DNA from: Halosolutus gelatinilyticus
Lineage (GTDB): Archaea > Halobacteriota > Halobacteria > Halobacteriales > Natrialbaceae
DNA: 64,000 bases
Direction of reading: 5' to 3'
Assembly (NCBI RefSeq): GCF_023028105.1
Contig: NZ_CP095492.1
Coordinates: forward strand, 62,001 to 126,000
In this document: piece by piece, positions 46,301 through 55,259 of the stretch
Layout: each line of letters starts with the position of its first letter
How positions within the stretch are numbered: position 1 is the stretch's first letter
Position numbers and translations under genes: made by a program
Notes under the pieces: model-generated
Told to the model about the DNA's origin: nothing
The model's input: only the letters and a program-made list of their open reading frames with translations
Databases searched by the model: none

Positions 46301-47303
46301 CGCGCTCTCGGAGGACGCGATCGAGACGCTCGGCTCGCTCACCTTCTCCGTCGACGCGCCAGCGTCGTACGACGCCGGCGGAGAGGGCGTTCCGCCGGAA
46401 TCGTTCGCGCTCGACGCGTCGCTCTCGGACCTCCGGACCGACGACGGGACGGGCTCGGCCCTCGAGAACGTCTCGTTGACCGTCGTCGACCTGCCGGACG
46501 GCTGGACGGCGGAGGCGGTCACGCCGACCGAGTTCGACGCTGTCCCCAACGGCGAGGCCGTAACCGCCACCTGGGAGATCACCCCGGAGACGTCGACCCG
46601 CGGCGAGGCCGACGTTACCGTCGACGCCGTCTACGACCTCGGCGGAGAGCGGCGCCGGGTCACCGGCGGCGCGGTCCTCTCACCTGTCCGGATCGCCCAC
46701 TGGCCCCTCGACGGCACGACCGAGGACGCGACGGGCAGCGGTCACGACGCCAGCCTCGAGAACGGCGCGGCGTTCGACGATCAGGTGGCCGTCCGGGGGG
46801 GCTACTCGGTGGCGCTGGACGGCGACGACGATTTCGTCGACCTGGCCGAAGGCGGCGACGACTTCCTCTCGCAGTCGTTCACGGAGCGGACGGTGACGAC
46901 GTGGGTCAGACCCGAGACGACCGCGGGGAGCCAGGTGCTGTACAACGAGGGCGCCGCGGCCAAGGGGCTCGTCGTGCGCATTAACGACGGCGCTCTCGAG
47001 GCCGCGACGATAAACAGCGGGACCGCAGTCGCGATCGAGGCGCCGTTCGACCGGACGGAGTGGACCCACGTCGCGGTCGTCTTCGACCGGGGGGCGTTCC
47101 GCCTCTACGTCGACGGGACCGAGGTCGCCGCGAACGAGGACGTCGGGTTCGCCTCGACCAGCGGCGGGTACTGGGGCGGCGAACTCGGCGGCGCGGAGGT
47201 GGCCTACTGGACGGGCAACTTCGCCGGCCACGTCGACGAGTCGGCGATCTACCGCGAGGCGCTCTCGGCCGACCGGATCGCGGCGCTGGCGAACGCGGTC
47301 TGA
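43308..47303 (+). CDS. Secreted GH2 glycosidase with two LamG domains (copy A)
   Basis: About 1,331 residues. A Tat motif (PRRTFLTGLAAAGALG) marks export without a lipobox. GH2 domains follow: sugar-binding (about 85-280), Ig-like, TIM barrel with acid/base Glu 515 in IPFNEGWG and nucleophile Glu 589 in SALGEFTTP. After the barrel come two units, each an NEW3-like beta domain (SVPDTYPSGG ..., SVDAPASYDAGG ...) followed by a LamG/concanavalin jelly roll (LLAYYRFEG ..., IAHWPLDGT ...) with WTHVVAIFDEG and WTHVAVVFDRG. The LamG domains probably bind polymer. The sugar specificity (galactose, galacturonate, glucuronate) is not settled. ATG 43308 is preferred to 43275. Confidence 0.9.
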   Translation: MTDGDTPDDRRREHRPSIDETDVPRRTFLTGLAAAGALGAASSDGLADGVAAESTATGETGWEPAEVPFGMETPWTSDVGPENARPEYPRPQMVREEWRNLNGVWQFAGAAESESPPIGEALGERILVPYPVESPLSGIARHETWMWYRRRFEVPDEWIVPTAHSGNVENNPNAQRLLVHFERVDWEATVYVNGEEVARHKGGYDHFVADVTDALVEDGPQELVVGVYDPTGNNTEPIGTQPKGRQGVGTGYGGEGTLWMTPTSGIWDTVWMEPVAEAHIEELQLTPDLGEEVLRLTAEAPTDDATVVATAYDEDDEKVGRVTGPVNEELELPVPDPRPWSPDDPFLYDLEVELRRKDGPGRVAEAGGGKLLDRVESYFGMRSFGMREIGGVARPTLNGELFYPIGTLDSGQWPDGLYAAPTDEALVWELRAQKELGYNMVRKHGKVETRRWFSHADRLGLLVWQDMPNMEEPAFEGLDVPWEEFDRDQFETELRAVVDELDGHPSMSVWIPFNEGWGIPAGDVEYVSEIADKVAEWDPERLVNPMSGYNKQIGGPNRECGCGDVNDVHEYPGPIAPEPEPDRISALGEFTTPSYGVEGHVWGDINTGSTADRFVEEYVEGVRELRELVVSEGLSASVYTATTDLENVGNGLITYDREVVKPDRAPDGVRQVREAHDRLTGAAADLMANVSIDISVPDTYPSGGLLGSSGALELTATLENPESAPSVAEPVEDVAFDLGLPDGWTVADASGTEVDAVENGESATAIWEVVPDATTAGDATVEIGIDYGVAGERFRFADERSMSASLLAYYRFEGNFRDSSTYSNAGVPVGGASTDDVAIEGQSAMVLDGEDDYVLLAEQGDHFLSDAFARRSVSTWIRPESTDGVQCIYNEGGIYNGFGLRIEDGSLVAGVSNNGALVTTSAPFDRTEWTHVVAIFDEGMLRLYVNGEEVAANEDVGFDTVPGHVGGAEIGSSTTTTPWGSEVNFFGGHVDATAIFADALSEDAIETLGSLTFSVDAPASYDAGGEGVPPESFALDASLSDLRTDDGTGSALENVSLTVVDLPDGWTAEAVTPTEFDAVPNGEAVTATWEITPETSTRGEADVTVDAVYDLGGERRRVTGGAVLSPVRIAHWPLDGTTEDATGSGHDASLENGAAFDDQVAVRGGYSVALDGDDDFVDLAEGGDDFLSQSFTERTVTTWVRPETTAGSQVLYNEGAAAKGLVVRINDGALEAATINSGTAVAIEAPFDRTEWTHVAVVFDRGAFRLYVDGTEVAANEDVGFASTSGGYWGGELGGAEVAYWTGNFAGHVDESAIYREALSADRIAALANAV

Positions 47304-47400
47304 GGCCGTCTCCAGCGCTTTCTTTTTCGACGACGTCTGGCAGGAGGAGGCAGACGTCGGCGGCGACGCGATTTCTACCGTTCGTCGCTGTGCCCACACG

Positions 47401-47478
47401 ACGACGGTCCTGATCACCGGCGTCAGCGGACTGATCGGCTCCGCCCTGACCGGCCACCTCGGCGGCCGATGCGAACTC
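47401..47478 (+). pseudogene. Fragment of an NAD-dependent epimerase/dehydratase
   Basis: About 26 codons reading TTVLITGVSGLIGSALTGHL, the TGxxGxIG Rossmann start of extended SDR sugar epimerases or dehydratases. The frame then runs into unrelated sequence. It is only the N-terminal beta-alpha unit of a lost gene. Confidence 0.6.
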
Positions 47479-47504
47479 CCGGGAATGGTTCCGATCGAGA
47501 CGGA

Positions 47505-47933
47505 CTCTTTTTCCATTCGCACACGAGGTCGTCGAGCGTCCGGAGCGTCTCCGTCCCAGCGGTGGACGTAGTACACGTTGAGGTAGTCTGTCCCGAGTTG
47601 TCGAGGGCCCCCTCGATCTGCGCTCGGACGTGCTTGCGTCCGAGCCCCGGTCGCTCGGGCGGTCGCCGACCGGGAAGAACACTTTCGAGAGGTCTTCGCG
47701 GTCGCGGTCTTCGAGCCGCTCGCCGATCCAACGTTCCCTGATGTCCGGCGGGTCGCCGTAGACGTCGGCCGTGTCGACGAAGTTGACGCCGTCTCCTGTG
47801 CAGTATCGAGCAGTTCGTGGGCCTCCTCGCGAGTCGTCTCGGTCGTGTCGTCGAAGTCTATTCCGAACCGCCACGTTCCGACGTAGAGCTTCGAGACGTG
47901 CAGGCCCGTCGAACCGAGCGTAGTGTACTCCGT
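47505..47933 (-). pseudogene. Aldo/keto reductase pseudogene with several frameshifts
   Basis: Minus-strand pieces reassemble an aldo/keto reductase N-terminal half: EYTTLGSTGLHVSKLYVGTW, then GVNFVDTADVYGDPPDIRER, KVFFPVGDRPSDRG, GRKHVRAQIEGALDN, NVYYVHRWDG and TLRTLDDLVCEWKK. Each piece is in a different frame from the next, so at least three or four small indels are needed. The start codon is ACG at 47933. The conserved Asp-Tyr active-site pair of VDTADVYG is still visible. The gene stops abruptly near 47505. Confidence 0.8.
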
Positions 47934-47960
47934 GGATCGTCGGCGGCTGCGTGTCGATCC

Positions 47961-49163
47961 TCAGTTGAAGTACTCCGGATCGGGATACGGGAACGAGTGG
48001 TTCTGCCACCCGTCGGGGTAGTACCGTTCTACGCCGGCGAGGGCGTCGCGGTCGGAGGCGTCGAACGGCGTCCCATCCTCGTGGAACAACCCGTTGACGC
48101 GCCCGTTCTGGCGCGGCGTCTGCAGGTACGCCGGCTTCAGCATCAACTGCCAGAAGAAGTCGCCGTCGATCTGCCCGTTCGCGTGCGCGTCGTCGACGAT
48201 CGGGGCGAGCGACTCGTAGTTGGGCAGGAATCTGTTCGGCGGTTCCTCGCGGGTGCGCTGCCACTCGGTGCACCACAGCGGTTTCCCCGTGTTGGCGCGG
48301 TGCTGCTCGGCCTGCGCGAGGTAATCCCTCGCCGCCTGCTCGTCGACCGGCAGGTTCATGTGAAATTGGTGGATGTCGAGGTCGTCGTTCTCGTCGTACA
48401 CGTCGTTGTACTGGAAATCCTTGCAGCCCATCGTCACCGTCCCGTTCGGCGCGTTCGCGACGAATTCGGCGAGCATGTCCTTCACGAAGTCCTGTCGCGG
48501 TTGCACGTCGCCGGGTTCGTTCATGATCTCGGTAGCGAGCAGCCGCGAGTCCTCGCCGAACTCCTCGGCCCACCGGCGCGTGAAGTGCAGCGGCGACCGT
48601 GCCCATCCCGACCAGTCCCGCGGCTGGATGACGTTCTCGCGGGATGGCGAGTGAACGCCGAACGCCGTCTCGGGGTCGGTGTCCGTCCGGTTGGCCTCGG
48701 TCGGTTCGTCCTCGGGCGGCGCCTCGAAGAGCACCAGGATCGGTCGGATGCCGCGCGCGTCGCACTCCGTGAGGAAGTGTTCGACGTGCGCGAAGAACGA
48801 CGGTCCGTCCTCCTGCCAGTACTCGTATGACGCCAACACGCGCAGCGAGTTCAGGCCCAGCGACCGCGCGTAGTCGAGGTCCCGCTCGATCTCGGCGTTC
48901 GCGTAGTTCGACCAGATCTGGTAGTTGTTCCAGGAGCCGTACTGGAAGTACTGTGCGCCGCGGATCCCGGTGAGGGCGTCCGGATAGGCCGCCGCGCTCG
49001 CGGCGGCCGTCAGCAGGCCCGACCCGGCCGTCGCCGCTCCGACCGCGCCCACCGTCTTCAGGTACATCCTGCGGTCGGGGTCGCCGAAACGCTCGACCTC
49101 GGTGGCGCGTTCGCTATCGCCGTGACTATCCGATACCTTGTCGGCAGCCGTCTCTCTTGACAT
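47961..49163 (-). CDS. Secreted GH5-like endoglycosidase
   Basis: A 400-residue clan GH-A enzyme. The N-terminus has a Tat motif RRMYLK (31-36) and a hydrophobic stretch to about residue 60, so it is exported. The barrel shows NSLRVLASYEYW, the acid/base Glu 216 in ATEIMNEPGD, HQFHMNL and the nucleophile Glu 300 in PLWCTEWQR, the GH5 order. The length suits an endo-beta-glucanase, mannanase or galactanase; sequence alone does not choose. It lies between the two inverted GH2-LamG genes and probably helps degrade the same polymer. Confidence 0.83.
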   Translation of the reverse strand: MSRETAADKVSDSHGDSERATEVERFGDPDRRMYLKTVGAVGAATAGSGLLTAAASAAAYPDALTGIRGAQYFQYGSWNNYQIWSNYANAEIERDLDYARSLGLNSLRVLASYEYWQEDGPSFFAHVEHFLTECDARGIRPILVLFEAPPEDEPTEANRTDTDPETAFGVHSPSRENVIQPRDWSGWARSPLHFTRRWAEEFGEDSRLLATEIMNEPGDVQPRQDFVKDMLAEFVANAPNGTVTMGCKDFQYNDVYDENDDLDIHQFHMNLPVDEQAARDYLAQAEQHRANTGKPLWCTEWQRTREEPPNRFLPNYESLAPIVDDAHANGQIDGDFFWQLMLKPAYLQTPRQNGRVNGLFHEDGTPFDASDRDALAGVERYYPDGWQNHSFPYPDPEYFN

Positions 49164-50272
49164 GCACCCTATCTATCGGTGAACAATGTAATAAAAGTAT
49201 GTAAGAAACCGAAGTTCGATACGCTCGCCCTCGAACGCGAGCTTCCGCGCGTCGCCATGGTCCGAATGAAGATCACCGCGGAGTTCTCCAGGTACGCTGC
49301 TGTTGCTTGACCATCTCTCGGGCCTCGAGCGCCTTCTCCCACTCGTCGAAGTAGTACCGATACTAGCTCGTCACCGACGACCGATTCGAGTGTTCCTCGA
49401 CGGCGAATACAGCTCCTGCGAGTAATAATCCCCAATGCCGGCGGGTCCAGAGCCCGTATCCGGCGGCCAGTGCGGCGACTCCGAGCGACAGATACCAGGC
49501 ACACTCATGATGCCGAGCACCAGTAGCGCGACGCCAACGAGAACTGCATAGGCTGCGATACCTTTCACATCGAACGGGATTACTGCCCGGTTCGAAGCGA
49601 CCTGCGGTACCCTTCTTACAAATATCATTTCCTGTGATCGCGGTGATGAGTCGATCTATTTCGTCCGTGGGTCAGATCGCCGACAGGGATCGGCACTACG
49701 CGCGTAGTGTCGATCGATGAATTTCACAGTAGGAAACGTGTATCGATCGAAACCGGTGCGGATCGAAGAACCAGTCGCGGTCACGAACCATTCGTACTTT
49801 CTGCTCTCATCGGCAGCGGTACTGAGGCAGTTGCGAGGGCGAATTCGTTCACCGACAAGGAACGCAAACCGATTTTCCGGACTCGACTGGCGAAATACAC
49901 TTCGAAATATTATGAACGATTATAGAATTTACATGCATACACCTGTAAATATATGTCGAATTCCAGAACGTTCGAGGAAAACCGTATCCCAGAAAGAAAC
50001 GGTTCCGTGCTGCAGTCGTCCTCTTGCCCGGTGAAGAACTCGAAGGTCCGGACACAATGGTCCGTCGCGTTTAAACGACCAACGACGAAGTCTCCCGAAA
50101 CTACCATTTCTACGCGCCAAAAGCGGCGGCGGCTGGTCCGACGGCCGGCAGCAGTTCGTTCGTCCGAGCGGTGCAAGTTCGCGCAACTGTCACCTCGAAT
50201 CGACGGGACGGGTTGTCCGTTCGTTCACCGCCCCGGCGGGACCGCGCCTGTCCGCCCGCGCCGATCAGTCGG
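49164..50272. other. 1.1-kb gene-poor region with a broken membrane protein
   Basis: At 49320-49628 on the minus strand a membrane protein relic is seen, listed separately. From 49630 to 50272 no gene, repeat or known site is recognised. Confidence 0.55.
49320..49628 (-). pseudogene. Frameshifted small membrane protein
   Basis: The minus strand starts MIFVRRVPQVASNRAV and a helix GIAAYAVLVGVALLVLGIM, then the hydrophobic coding continues in another frame as WYLSLGVAALAAGYGLWTRR and HWGLLLAGAVFAVEEH. Two helices in two frames suggest one haloarchaeal multi-helix protein of unknown function broken by an indel near 49500. Confidence 0.45.
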
Positions 50273-53200
50273 TCATACGCTCTCGAACAGCTCCGTTAGC
50301 CGGTCCTCGGAGAGCGCGGCGGAGTAGACTGCCGTCGCGTCGACGTGCCCGCCGAAGAAGTTCTCCTGCCCGTCGTTCCACGGAGTCGTCGTCACGGAGC
50401 CTCCGACGGCGCTTCCAGCGACGTGATCCGGAACGGTCTCGAAGCCGACGTCTTCGTTCGCAGCGACCTCCTCGCCGTTGACGTAGAGTCGGAGCATCCC
50501 CTCGTCGAAGACGGCGGCGACGTGGGTCCACTCCGTCCGCTCAAACGACCCCCCGACAGTCACGGTGGTGCCGCTGTTCGCCGCACACGCTTCCAGGGTG
50601 CCGTCGTTGAGACGGATCGCGAACCCATTGAAGTGGCCGCCCTCGTTGTAGATGCACTGAAGGCCGCTCGTCGAGTCCGGCCTGATCCACGTCGACACCG
50701 TCCGCTCCGTGAAGGCGTCGTGCAGGATTCCCTCGTTGAAGTCGGAGATCAGCGCGTAGTCGTCCTCGCCGTCGAGGGTCAGTGAGTACTCGCCTTCGAC
50801 CGCGATCTGATCGTCGAAGCCGGCGCCGTTTTGCAGCGAAACCGGATTGTCCAAGTTCGAGCTATCCGCGGGACTGTCCTCGAACTGCCAGTAGGCGAGC
50901 AGGGACGGGGTCAGTTCGCGCTCGTCGACGTGGGAGAGGCGTTCGCTGCCGATCGTGTAGTCGACCGCCACTTCGAGCGTGACGTTGCCGGCGGCCTCAT
51001 CGGGGGTGATCTCCCAGGCGACGGTCACCGACTCCCCCTCGTCGACCGCGTCGATCTCAGTCTCTCCGTCGGGCGCGATCGACCAGTTGTCCGGCAGTCC
51101 CGAGACGGACATAGCGACGTTTTCCACGGTAGCGCCCACCGCTTCCCCACTCTCCGGGTTGGCGAACGTGGCGGCGATTTCGAACGGGTTCGGCGAACCA
51201 AGGACGCCGCCCGAGTCGTACGAGCTGGGCACCTCGACGTCGATAACCGCGTTCCCCATCACGAGTTTCGACTCCTCGATGATTGTTTCGTGCGCCTCGC
51301 GGATTCGCTCGAGGCCGTTCTCCGCTAGCGTCGGTTTGAAGACCTCACGGTCGTAGGTGACATGTCCGTTCGTGACGTTCTCGAGGTCCGTCGTTGCCGT
51401 GTACACCGACGCGCTCAATTGCTGGCCGACCATGAGGGTCCGGAGCTTGTCGACGCCCTCGACGTACTCGTCGACGAATTGCTCGGGCGGGACGTCGGTG
51501 TTCGGCTCGCCCCAGACGTGGCCCTCGACGGCGACTGACGGCGTCGTGAACTCGCCGAGCGCGGAGATGCGATCCGGTTCCGGCTCCGGGGCTTTCGGAC
51601 CGGGGTACTGGTGGACATCTTTGATGTGGCCGGCACCCGAGTCGCTGTTGGACCCGACGTCGTAGCCGCTGTTGGCGTCGACGAGTCGCTCGGGATCGAG
51701 TTCCGCGATCATCTCGGTGACCTCCCTGACGAAGTCGAGGTTGTCGTTGTAGATCCCCCAGCCCTCGTTGAACGGCGTCCAGACGGCCATCGACGGGTGC
51801 GTGTCGTGCTCGGAAACGATCGCCCGGACTTCCCTCTTGAAGTGGGCGCGAGTGTCGCCGTTCCGTATAAGTTCCAAGTCGTCCATGTTGGGCAGGGATT
51901 CGTGCATGTTGGGGATATCCTGCCAGACGAGCAGTCCCAGCCGATCGGCGTGGTAAAACCACCGCCGCGTCTCCACGGTGGCGTGCTTGCGCACCGTATT
52001 GTACCCGAGTTCCTTCTGGAGTTCGAGATTGTACCGCTGGGCCTCGTCGGTCGGCGCGGTCTGAAGGCCGTCGGGCCACGTGCCGCTCTCCAGCGATCCG
52101 ATCTGGTAGACCATCTCGCCGTTGAGCGTCGGCCGCGCCGTCCCGCCGACTTCCTGCATTCCCAGCGAACGCATGCCGAAGTAGCTCTCGACGCGGTCCA
52201 GGAGCTTCCCGCCGCCCGCTTCGGTGGCCCGGCCGGCGCCGTCCTTGCGGCGGAGCTTCACGTCCAGATCGTAAAGGAACGGGTCGTCCGGGCTCCAGAG
52301 GCGCGGGTCCGGGACCGGGAGTTCCAGTTCCTCGTTCGCGGATCCGATAACGCGACCCACTTTTTCGCCGTCCTCGTCGTAGGCCGTCGCGACCACCGTC
52401 GCGTCGTCGGTGGGCGCTTCGGCGGTGAGCCGGAGCACCTCCTCGTCGAGATCCGGCGTCAACTCGAGATTCTCGACGTGCGCTTCGGCGACCGGTTCCA
52501 TCCACACCGTATCCCAGATGCCCGAGGTCGGCGTCATCCAGAGCGTTCCTTCGCCGCCGTAGCCGGTGCCGACGCCCTGGCGCCCCTTCGGCTGCGTGCC
52601 GATCGGTTCGGTGTTGTTTCCGGTCGGGTCGTAGACGCCGACGACTAGTTCCTGCGGGCCGCCCTCGACGAGCGCGTCCGTCACGTCCGCCACGAAATGA
52701 TCGTACCCGCCCTTGTGTCGGGCGACCTCCTCGCCGTTGACGTAGACGGTCGCCTCCCAGTCCACTCGCTCGAAGTGCACCAGGAGCCGCTGAGCGTTCG
52801 GGTTGTTCTCGCCGTCCTCGGGATCCGCCTCCGGCACGATCCACTCGTCGGGGACCTCGAACCGCCGTCGGTACCACATCCACGTCTCGTGGCGGGCGAT
52901 CCCCGATAACGGCGACTCGACGGGATACGGCACGAGGATCCGCTCGCCGAGCGCCTCCCCGATCGGCGGCGACTCGCCCTCGGCGGCGCCGGCGAACTGC
53001 CAGACGCCGTTTAAGTTCCGCCACTCCTCGCGCACCATCTGCGGCCGCGGATACTCCGGCCGGGCGTTCTCCGGGCCCACATCGCTCGTCCAGGGCGTCT
53101 CCATCCCGAAGGGGACGGGTTTCGGTTCCCAGCCGGACTCCACGGGCTTGGCCGCCGCGCTTGGCTTGATCCCGACGCCGCCGAGGGCTCCGGTCGCGGC

Positions 53201-53308
53201 CAGCCCCTTCAGGAAGCCGCGCCGCTCTAGCCTGCCGACTGTCGCGTCGTCTGTTCGGTTGTTCTGGTTCGGTTCGTCTCTCGCGTCGTCTGTCGAGTTG
53301 TCGCTCAT
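50273..53308 (-). CDS. Secreted GH2 glycosidase with one LamG domain (copy B)
   Basis: About 1,011 residues, a close paralogue of the protein at 43308. A Tat motif LERRGFLKGLAATGALG precedes the mature start GWEPKPVPFGMETPWTSD, which is nearly identical to copy A through the sugar-binding domain. The acid/base Glu is in WTPFNEGWG and the nucleophile in SALGEFTTPS. One NEW3-like unit and one LamG (LLAYWQFEDSPADSS ..., WTHVAAVFDEG) follow, so it has one C-terminal unit fewer than copy A. ATG 53308 is used. It is inverted relative to copy A and probably acts on related but not identical chains. Confidence 0.9.
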   Translation of the reverse strand: MSDNSTDDARDEPNQNNRTDDATVGRLERRGFLKGLAATGALGGVGIKPSAAAKPVESGWEPKPVPFGMETPWTSDVGPENARPEYPRPQMVREEWRNLNGVWQFAGAAEGESPPIGEALGERILVPYPVESPLSGIARHETWMWYRRRFEVPDEWIVPEADPEDGENNPNAQRLLVHFERVDWEATVYVNGEEVARHKGGYDHFVADVTDALVEGGPQELVVGVYDPTGNNTEPIGTQPKGRQGVGTGYGGEGTLWMTPTSGIWDTVWMEPVAEAHVENLELTPDLDEEVLRLTAEAPTDDATVVATAYDEDGEKVGRVIGSANEELELPVPDPRLWSPDDPFLYDLDVKLRRKDGAGRATEAGGGKLLDRVESYFGMRSLGMQEVGGTARPTLNGEMVYQIGSLESGTWPDGLQTAPTDEAQRYNLELQKELGYNTVRKHATVETRRWFYHADRLGLLVWQDIPNMHESLPNMDDLELIRNGDTRAHFKREVRAIVSEHDTHPSMAVWTPFNEGWGIYNDNLDFVREVTEMIAELDPERLVDANSGYDVGSNSDSGAGHIKDVHQYPGPKAPEPEPDRISALGEFTTPSVAVEGHVWGEPNTDVPPEQFVDEYVEGVDKLRTLMVGQQLSASVYTATTDLENVTNGHVTYDREVFKPTLAENGLERIREAHETIIEESKLVMGNAVIDVEVPSSYDSGGVLGSPNPFEIAATFANPESGEAVGATVENVAMSVSGLPDNWSIAPDGETEIDAVDEGESVTVAWEITPDEAAGNVTLEVAVDYTIGSERLSHVDERELTPSLLAYWQFEDSPADSSNLDNPVSLQNGAGFDDQIAVEGEYSLTLDGEDDYALISDFNEGILHDAFTERTVSTWIRPDSTSGLQCIYNEGGHFNGFAIRLNDGTLEACAANSGTTVTVGGSFERTEWTHVAAVFDEGMLRLYVNGEEVAANEDVGFETVPDHVAGSAVGGSVTTTPWNDGQENFFGGHVDATAVYSAALSEDRLTELFESV

Positions 53309-53788
53309 GGTGGATCTCTCGCAGTCGGCGCCCTCCACGGACGATGTGCCCCCGCCCTGCGTGGGCCTGATTGCACGACCGGCCGTTGGAGTCGCCGATA
53401 GACGGTTGTACGCTGTACTCTCACGCCGTCCGGAATGTAATTCATGGATAAATATAATAAATCTTCCTGCGAACGAAGCTGCGGTTCGGAAACGGAGATC
53501 CGGATCGCAGCAGTCGACCTACGCCGACTCGATCGGGCCAGTGATCCGGGTCAGCGAGTACGGCGGGGCGGTGAACGCGGCAGCGCCGCCCTCGATCCTG
53601 ACCATCGAGGTGATCGGCGTGACGTTCTCGGGGCACTCGTCCGCGAGGTCGTTCAGTTTGTCGGGGTCCGCGGGGCCGTGTAACTATCGGACGTCCCTCG
53701 CCAGCCGGACGCCGGGAGATGCGCCGCCTTGCGGCACACTTAAGTCCGACTCCATCAGTCACGGAAACGGAGTGAGACACGTTTCGCC
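53309..53788. other. Region between copy B and the sulfatase
   Basis: There is no intact gene. It holds the promoters of the two divergent genes and a minus-strand gene remnant ending at 53519. Confidence 0.55.
53519..53692 (-). pseudogene. C-terminal remnant, possibly of a GH51-type arabinofuranosidase
   Basis: A minus-strand open stretch reads DKLNDLADECPENVTPI, TSMVRIEGGAAAFTAPPY and SLTRITGPIESA then stop (TAG at 53519-53521). There is no start codon at its head and a stop lies upstream in frame. The ending AFTAPPYSLTRI resembles the last strands of GH51-like C-terminal beta domains, but this is a guess from pattern. Confidence 0.4.
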
Positions 53789-55240
53789 ATGACTCGACCG
53801 AACGTCCTCTGGATCTGCACCGACCAGCAGCGCTTCGACTCGCTGGGCTGTTACGGCAACGAGTACGTCGATACGCCGAACATCGACCGCCTGGCCGATC
53901 GCGGCGTCCGGTTCGACCAGGCGGTCTGTCAGAACCCCGTCTGCGCGCCGAGTCGGGCGAGCTTCCTCACCGGCCGCTACCCGCGGACGACCGGCGTTCG
54001 GCAGAACGGCCAGCAGATCCCCGAGACCGAGACGCTCGTCACGAAATCGCTGGCCGACGACGGGTACACCTGCGGCCTCGCCGGCAAGCTCCACATCAGC
54101 CCGTGTAACCCCCGCGCGGAGTGCCGGCCCATGATGGAGACGCGGATCGACGACGGCTACTCCGAGTTCCGCTGGTCCCACGATCCCAACCGGACGTGGC
54201 CGACCAACGAGTACCGCCAGTGGCTCCGGGAGCGCGGCGAGGAATACGACCCGACGCCTCATCCGGACTCGGAGTACGTCGAGATGGGCGTCGCCCCCGA
54301 GAACACGCAGACCGCCTGGTGCGCCCAGAAGGCGATCAACTTCGTCGAGGAGGCCGCGGACTTCGAGCAGCCGTGGCTCTACTCGGTGAACTTCTTCGAT
54401 CCGCACCACCCCTTCGTCGCGCCCGAGGAGTACCTCGAACGCTACGAGGAGATCTTGGAGGAAATCCCGCTCCCCGAGTACGAGGAAGGGGAACTCGACG
54501 ACAAGCCCGACTTCCATCGGGACTACCACGAGGGCGCGTACCGCAACCCGAACCTGTTCCCGTTCGCCGAGATGGACGAGACGGACCACCGGTTGCTCCG
54601 GGCAGCCTACTGGGCGATGGTCGACCTGATCGACGACCAGGTCGGACGCCTGCTCGACGCCCTGGAGCGATCCGGTCAGCGCGAGAACACGCTCGTGATC
54701 TTCATGTCCGACCACGGCGAGCTGCTCGGCGACAACGGCGCCTACCTCAAGGGGCCGTTCTTCTACGAGCAGTCCGTCCGCGTGCCCCTGATCGTCTCGT
54801 GGCCCGGCGAGATCCGCGAGGGCGTCGTCAGCGACGCGCTGGTCGAACTCGTCGACCTCGCGCCGACGCTGCTGGACGCCGCTGGCGTCGATCGTGAGCC
54901 GGGGATGCAGGGCCGGTCGCTCTGGCCCCTGCTCGCAGGCGAATCGGACGTCGACGAGCACCGCGACGCCGTTTACGCCGAGTGCTACAACTCGCCGGGC
55001 GCGATCTGGGACGAGACGCGCCAGTACGTGACGATGGTTCGAACCGACCGGTACAAGCTCACCAAGGTACACGGCGAGGACACCGGGGAGCTCTACGATC
55101 TCGAAGCGGATCCCTCGGAGACGGACAACCTGTGGGACGATCCCGAGTACGCCGACCGCAAGGCCGAGTTGCTCTCGCGGCTCACCGACCATATGGCCTG
55201 GACGATCGACCCGCTGCCCGAGCGGGAAGCACCCTTCTGA
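53789..55240 (+). CDS. Sulfatase (formylglycine type)
   Basis: A 483-residue S1-type sulfatase. The metal Asp is in ICTDQQRFDSLGC (about 11-12), the formylglycine motif is C52-A-P-S-R in PVCAPSRASFLTGRYP, and the second metal site is MSDHGE (Asp 308, His 309). The end YDLEADPSETDNLWDDPEY is typical. Cys-type sulfatases need a formylglycine-generating enzyme, which is not in this window. There is no signal peptide, so it should remove sulfate from imported sugars or oligosaccharides, which suggests that sulfated (for example algal) glycans are used. The next gene, a PiT-type permease, is convergent. Confidence 0.92.
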   Translation: MTRPNVLWICTDQQRFDSLGCYGNEYVDTPNIDRLADRGVRFDQAVCQNPVCAPSRASFLTGRYPRTTGVRQNGQQIPETETLVTKSLADDGYTCGLAGKLHISPCNPRAECRPMMETRIDDGYSEFRWSHDPNRTWPTNEYRQWLRERGEEYDPTPHPDSEYVEMGVAPENTQTAWCAQKAINFVEEAADFEQPWLYSVNFFDPHHPFVAPEEYLERYEEILEEIPLPEYEEGELDDKPDFHRDYHEGAYRNPNLFPFAEMDETDHRLLRAAYWAMVDLIDDQVGRLLDALERSGQRENTLVIFMSDHGELLGDNGAYLKGPFFYEQSVRVPLIVSWPGEIREGVVSDALVELVDLAPTLLDAAGVDREPGMQGRSLWPLLAGESDVDEHRDAVYAECYNSPGAIWDETRQYVTMVRTDRYKLTKVHGEDTGELYDLEADPSETDNLWDDPEYADRKAELLSRLTDHMAWTIDPLPEREAPF

Positions 55241-55259
55241 CGCCGACGGCTGGGGTCGG

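Larger units (their letters stand above)
47304..47960. other. Junction of broken genes
   Basis: There is no intact gene. A plus-strand epimerase start (47401-47478) meets a minus-strand aldo/keto reductase relic (47505-47933). Confidence 0.7.

Noticed and set aside
47518-47528. A further origin-like core (CGCACACGAGG)
   Set aside because: It lacks the C-run and the ATGAATT half, and lies within the aldo/keto reductase relic.
49707-50186. Several overlapping frames of 70-125 codons
   Set aside because: Low coding character, no motifs and overlap in all frames; treated as non-coding.
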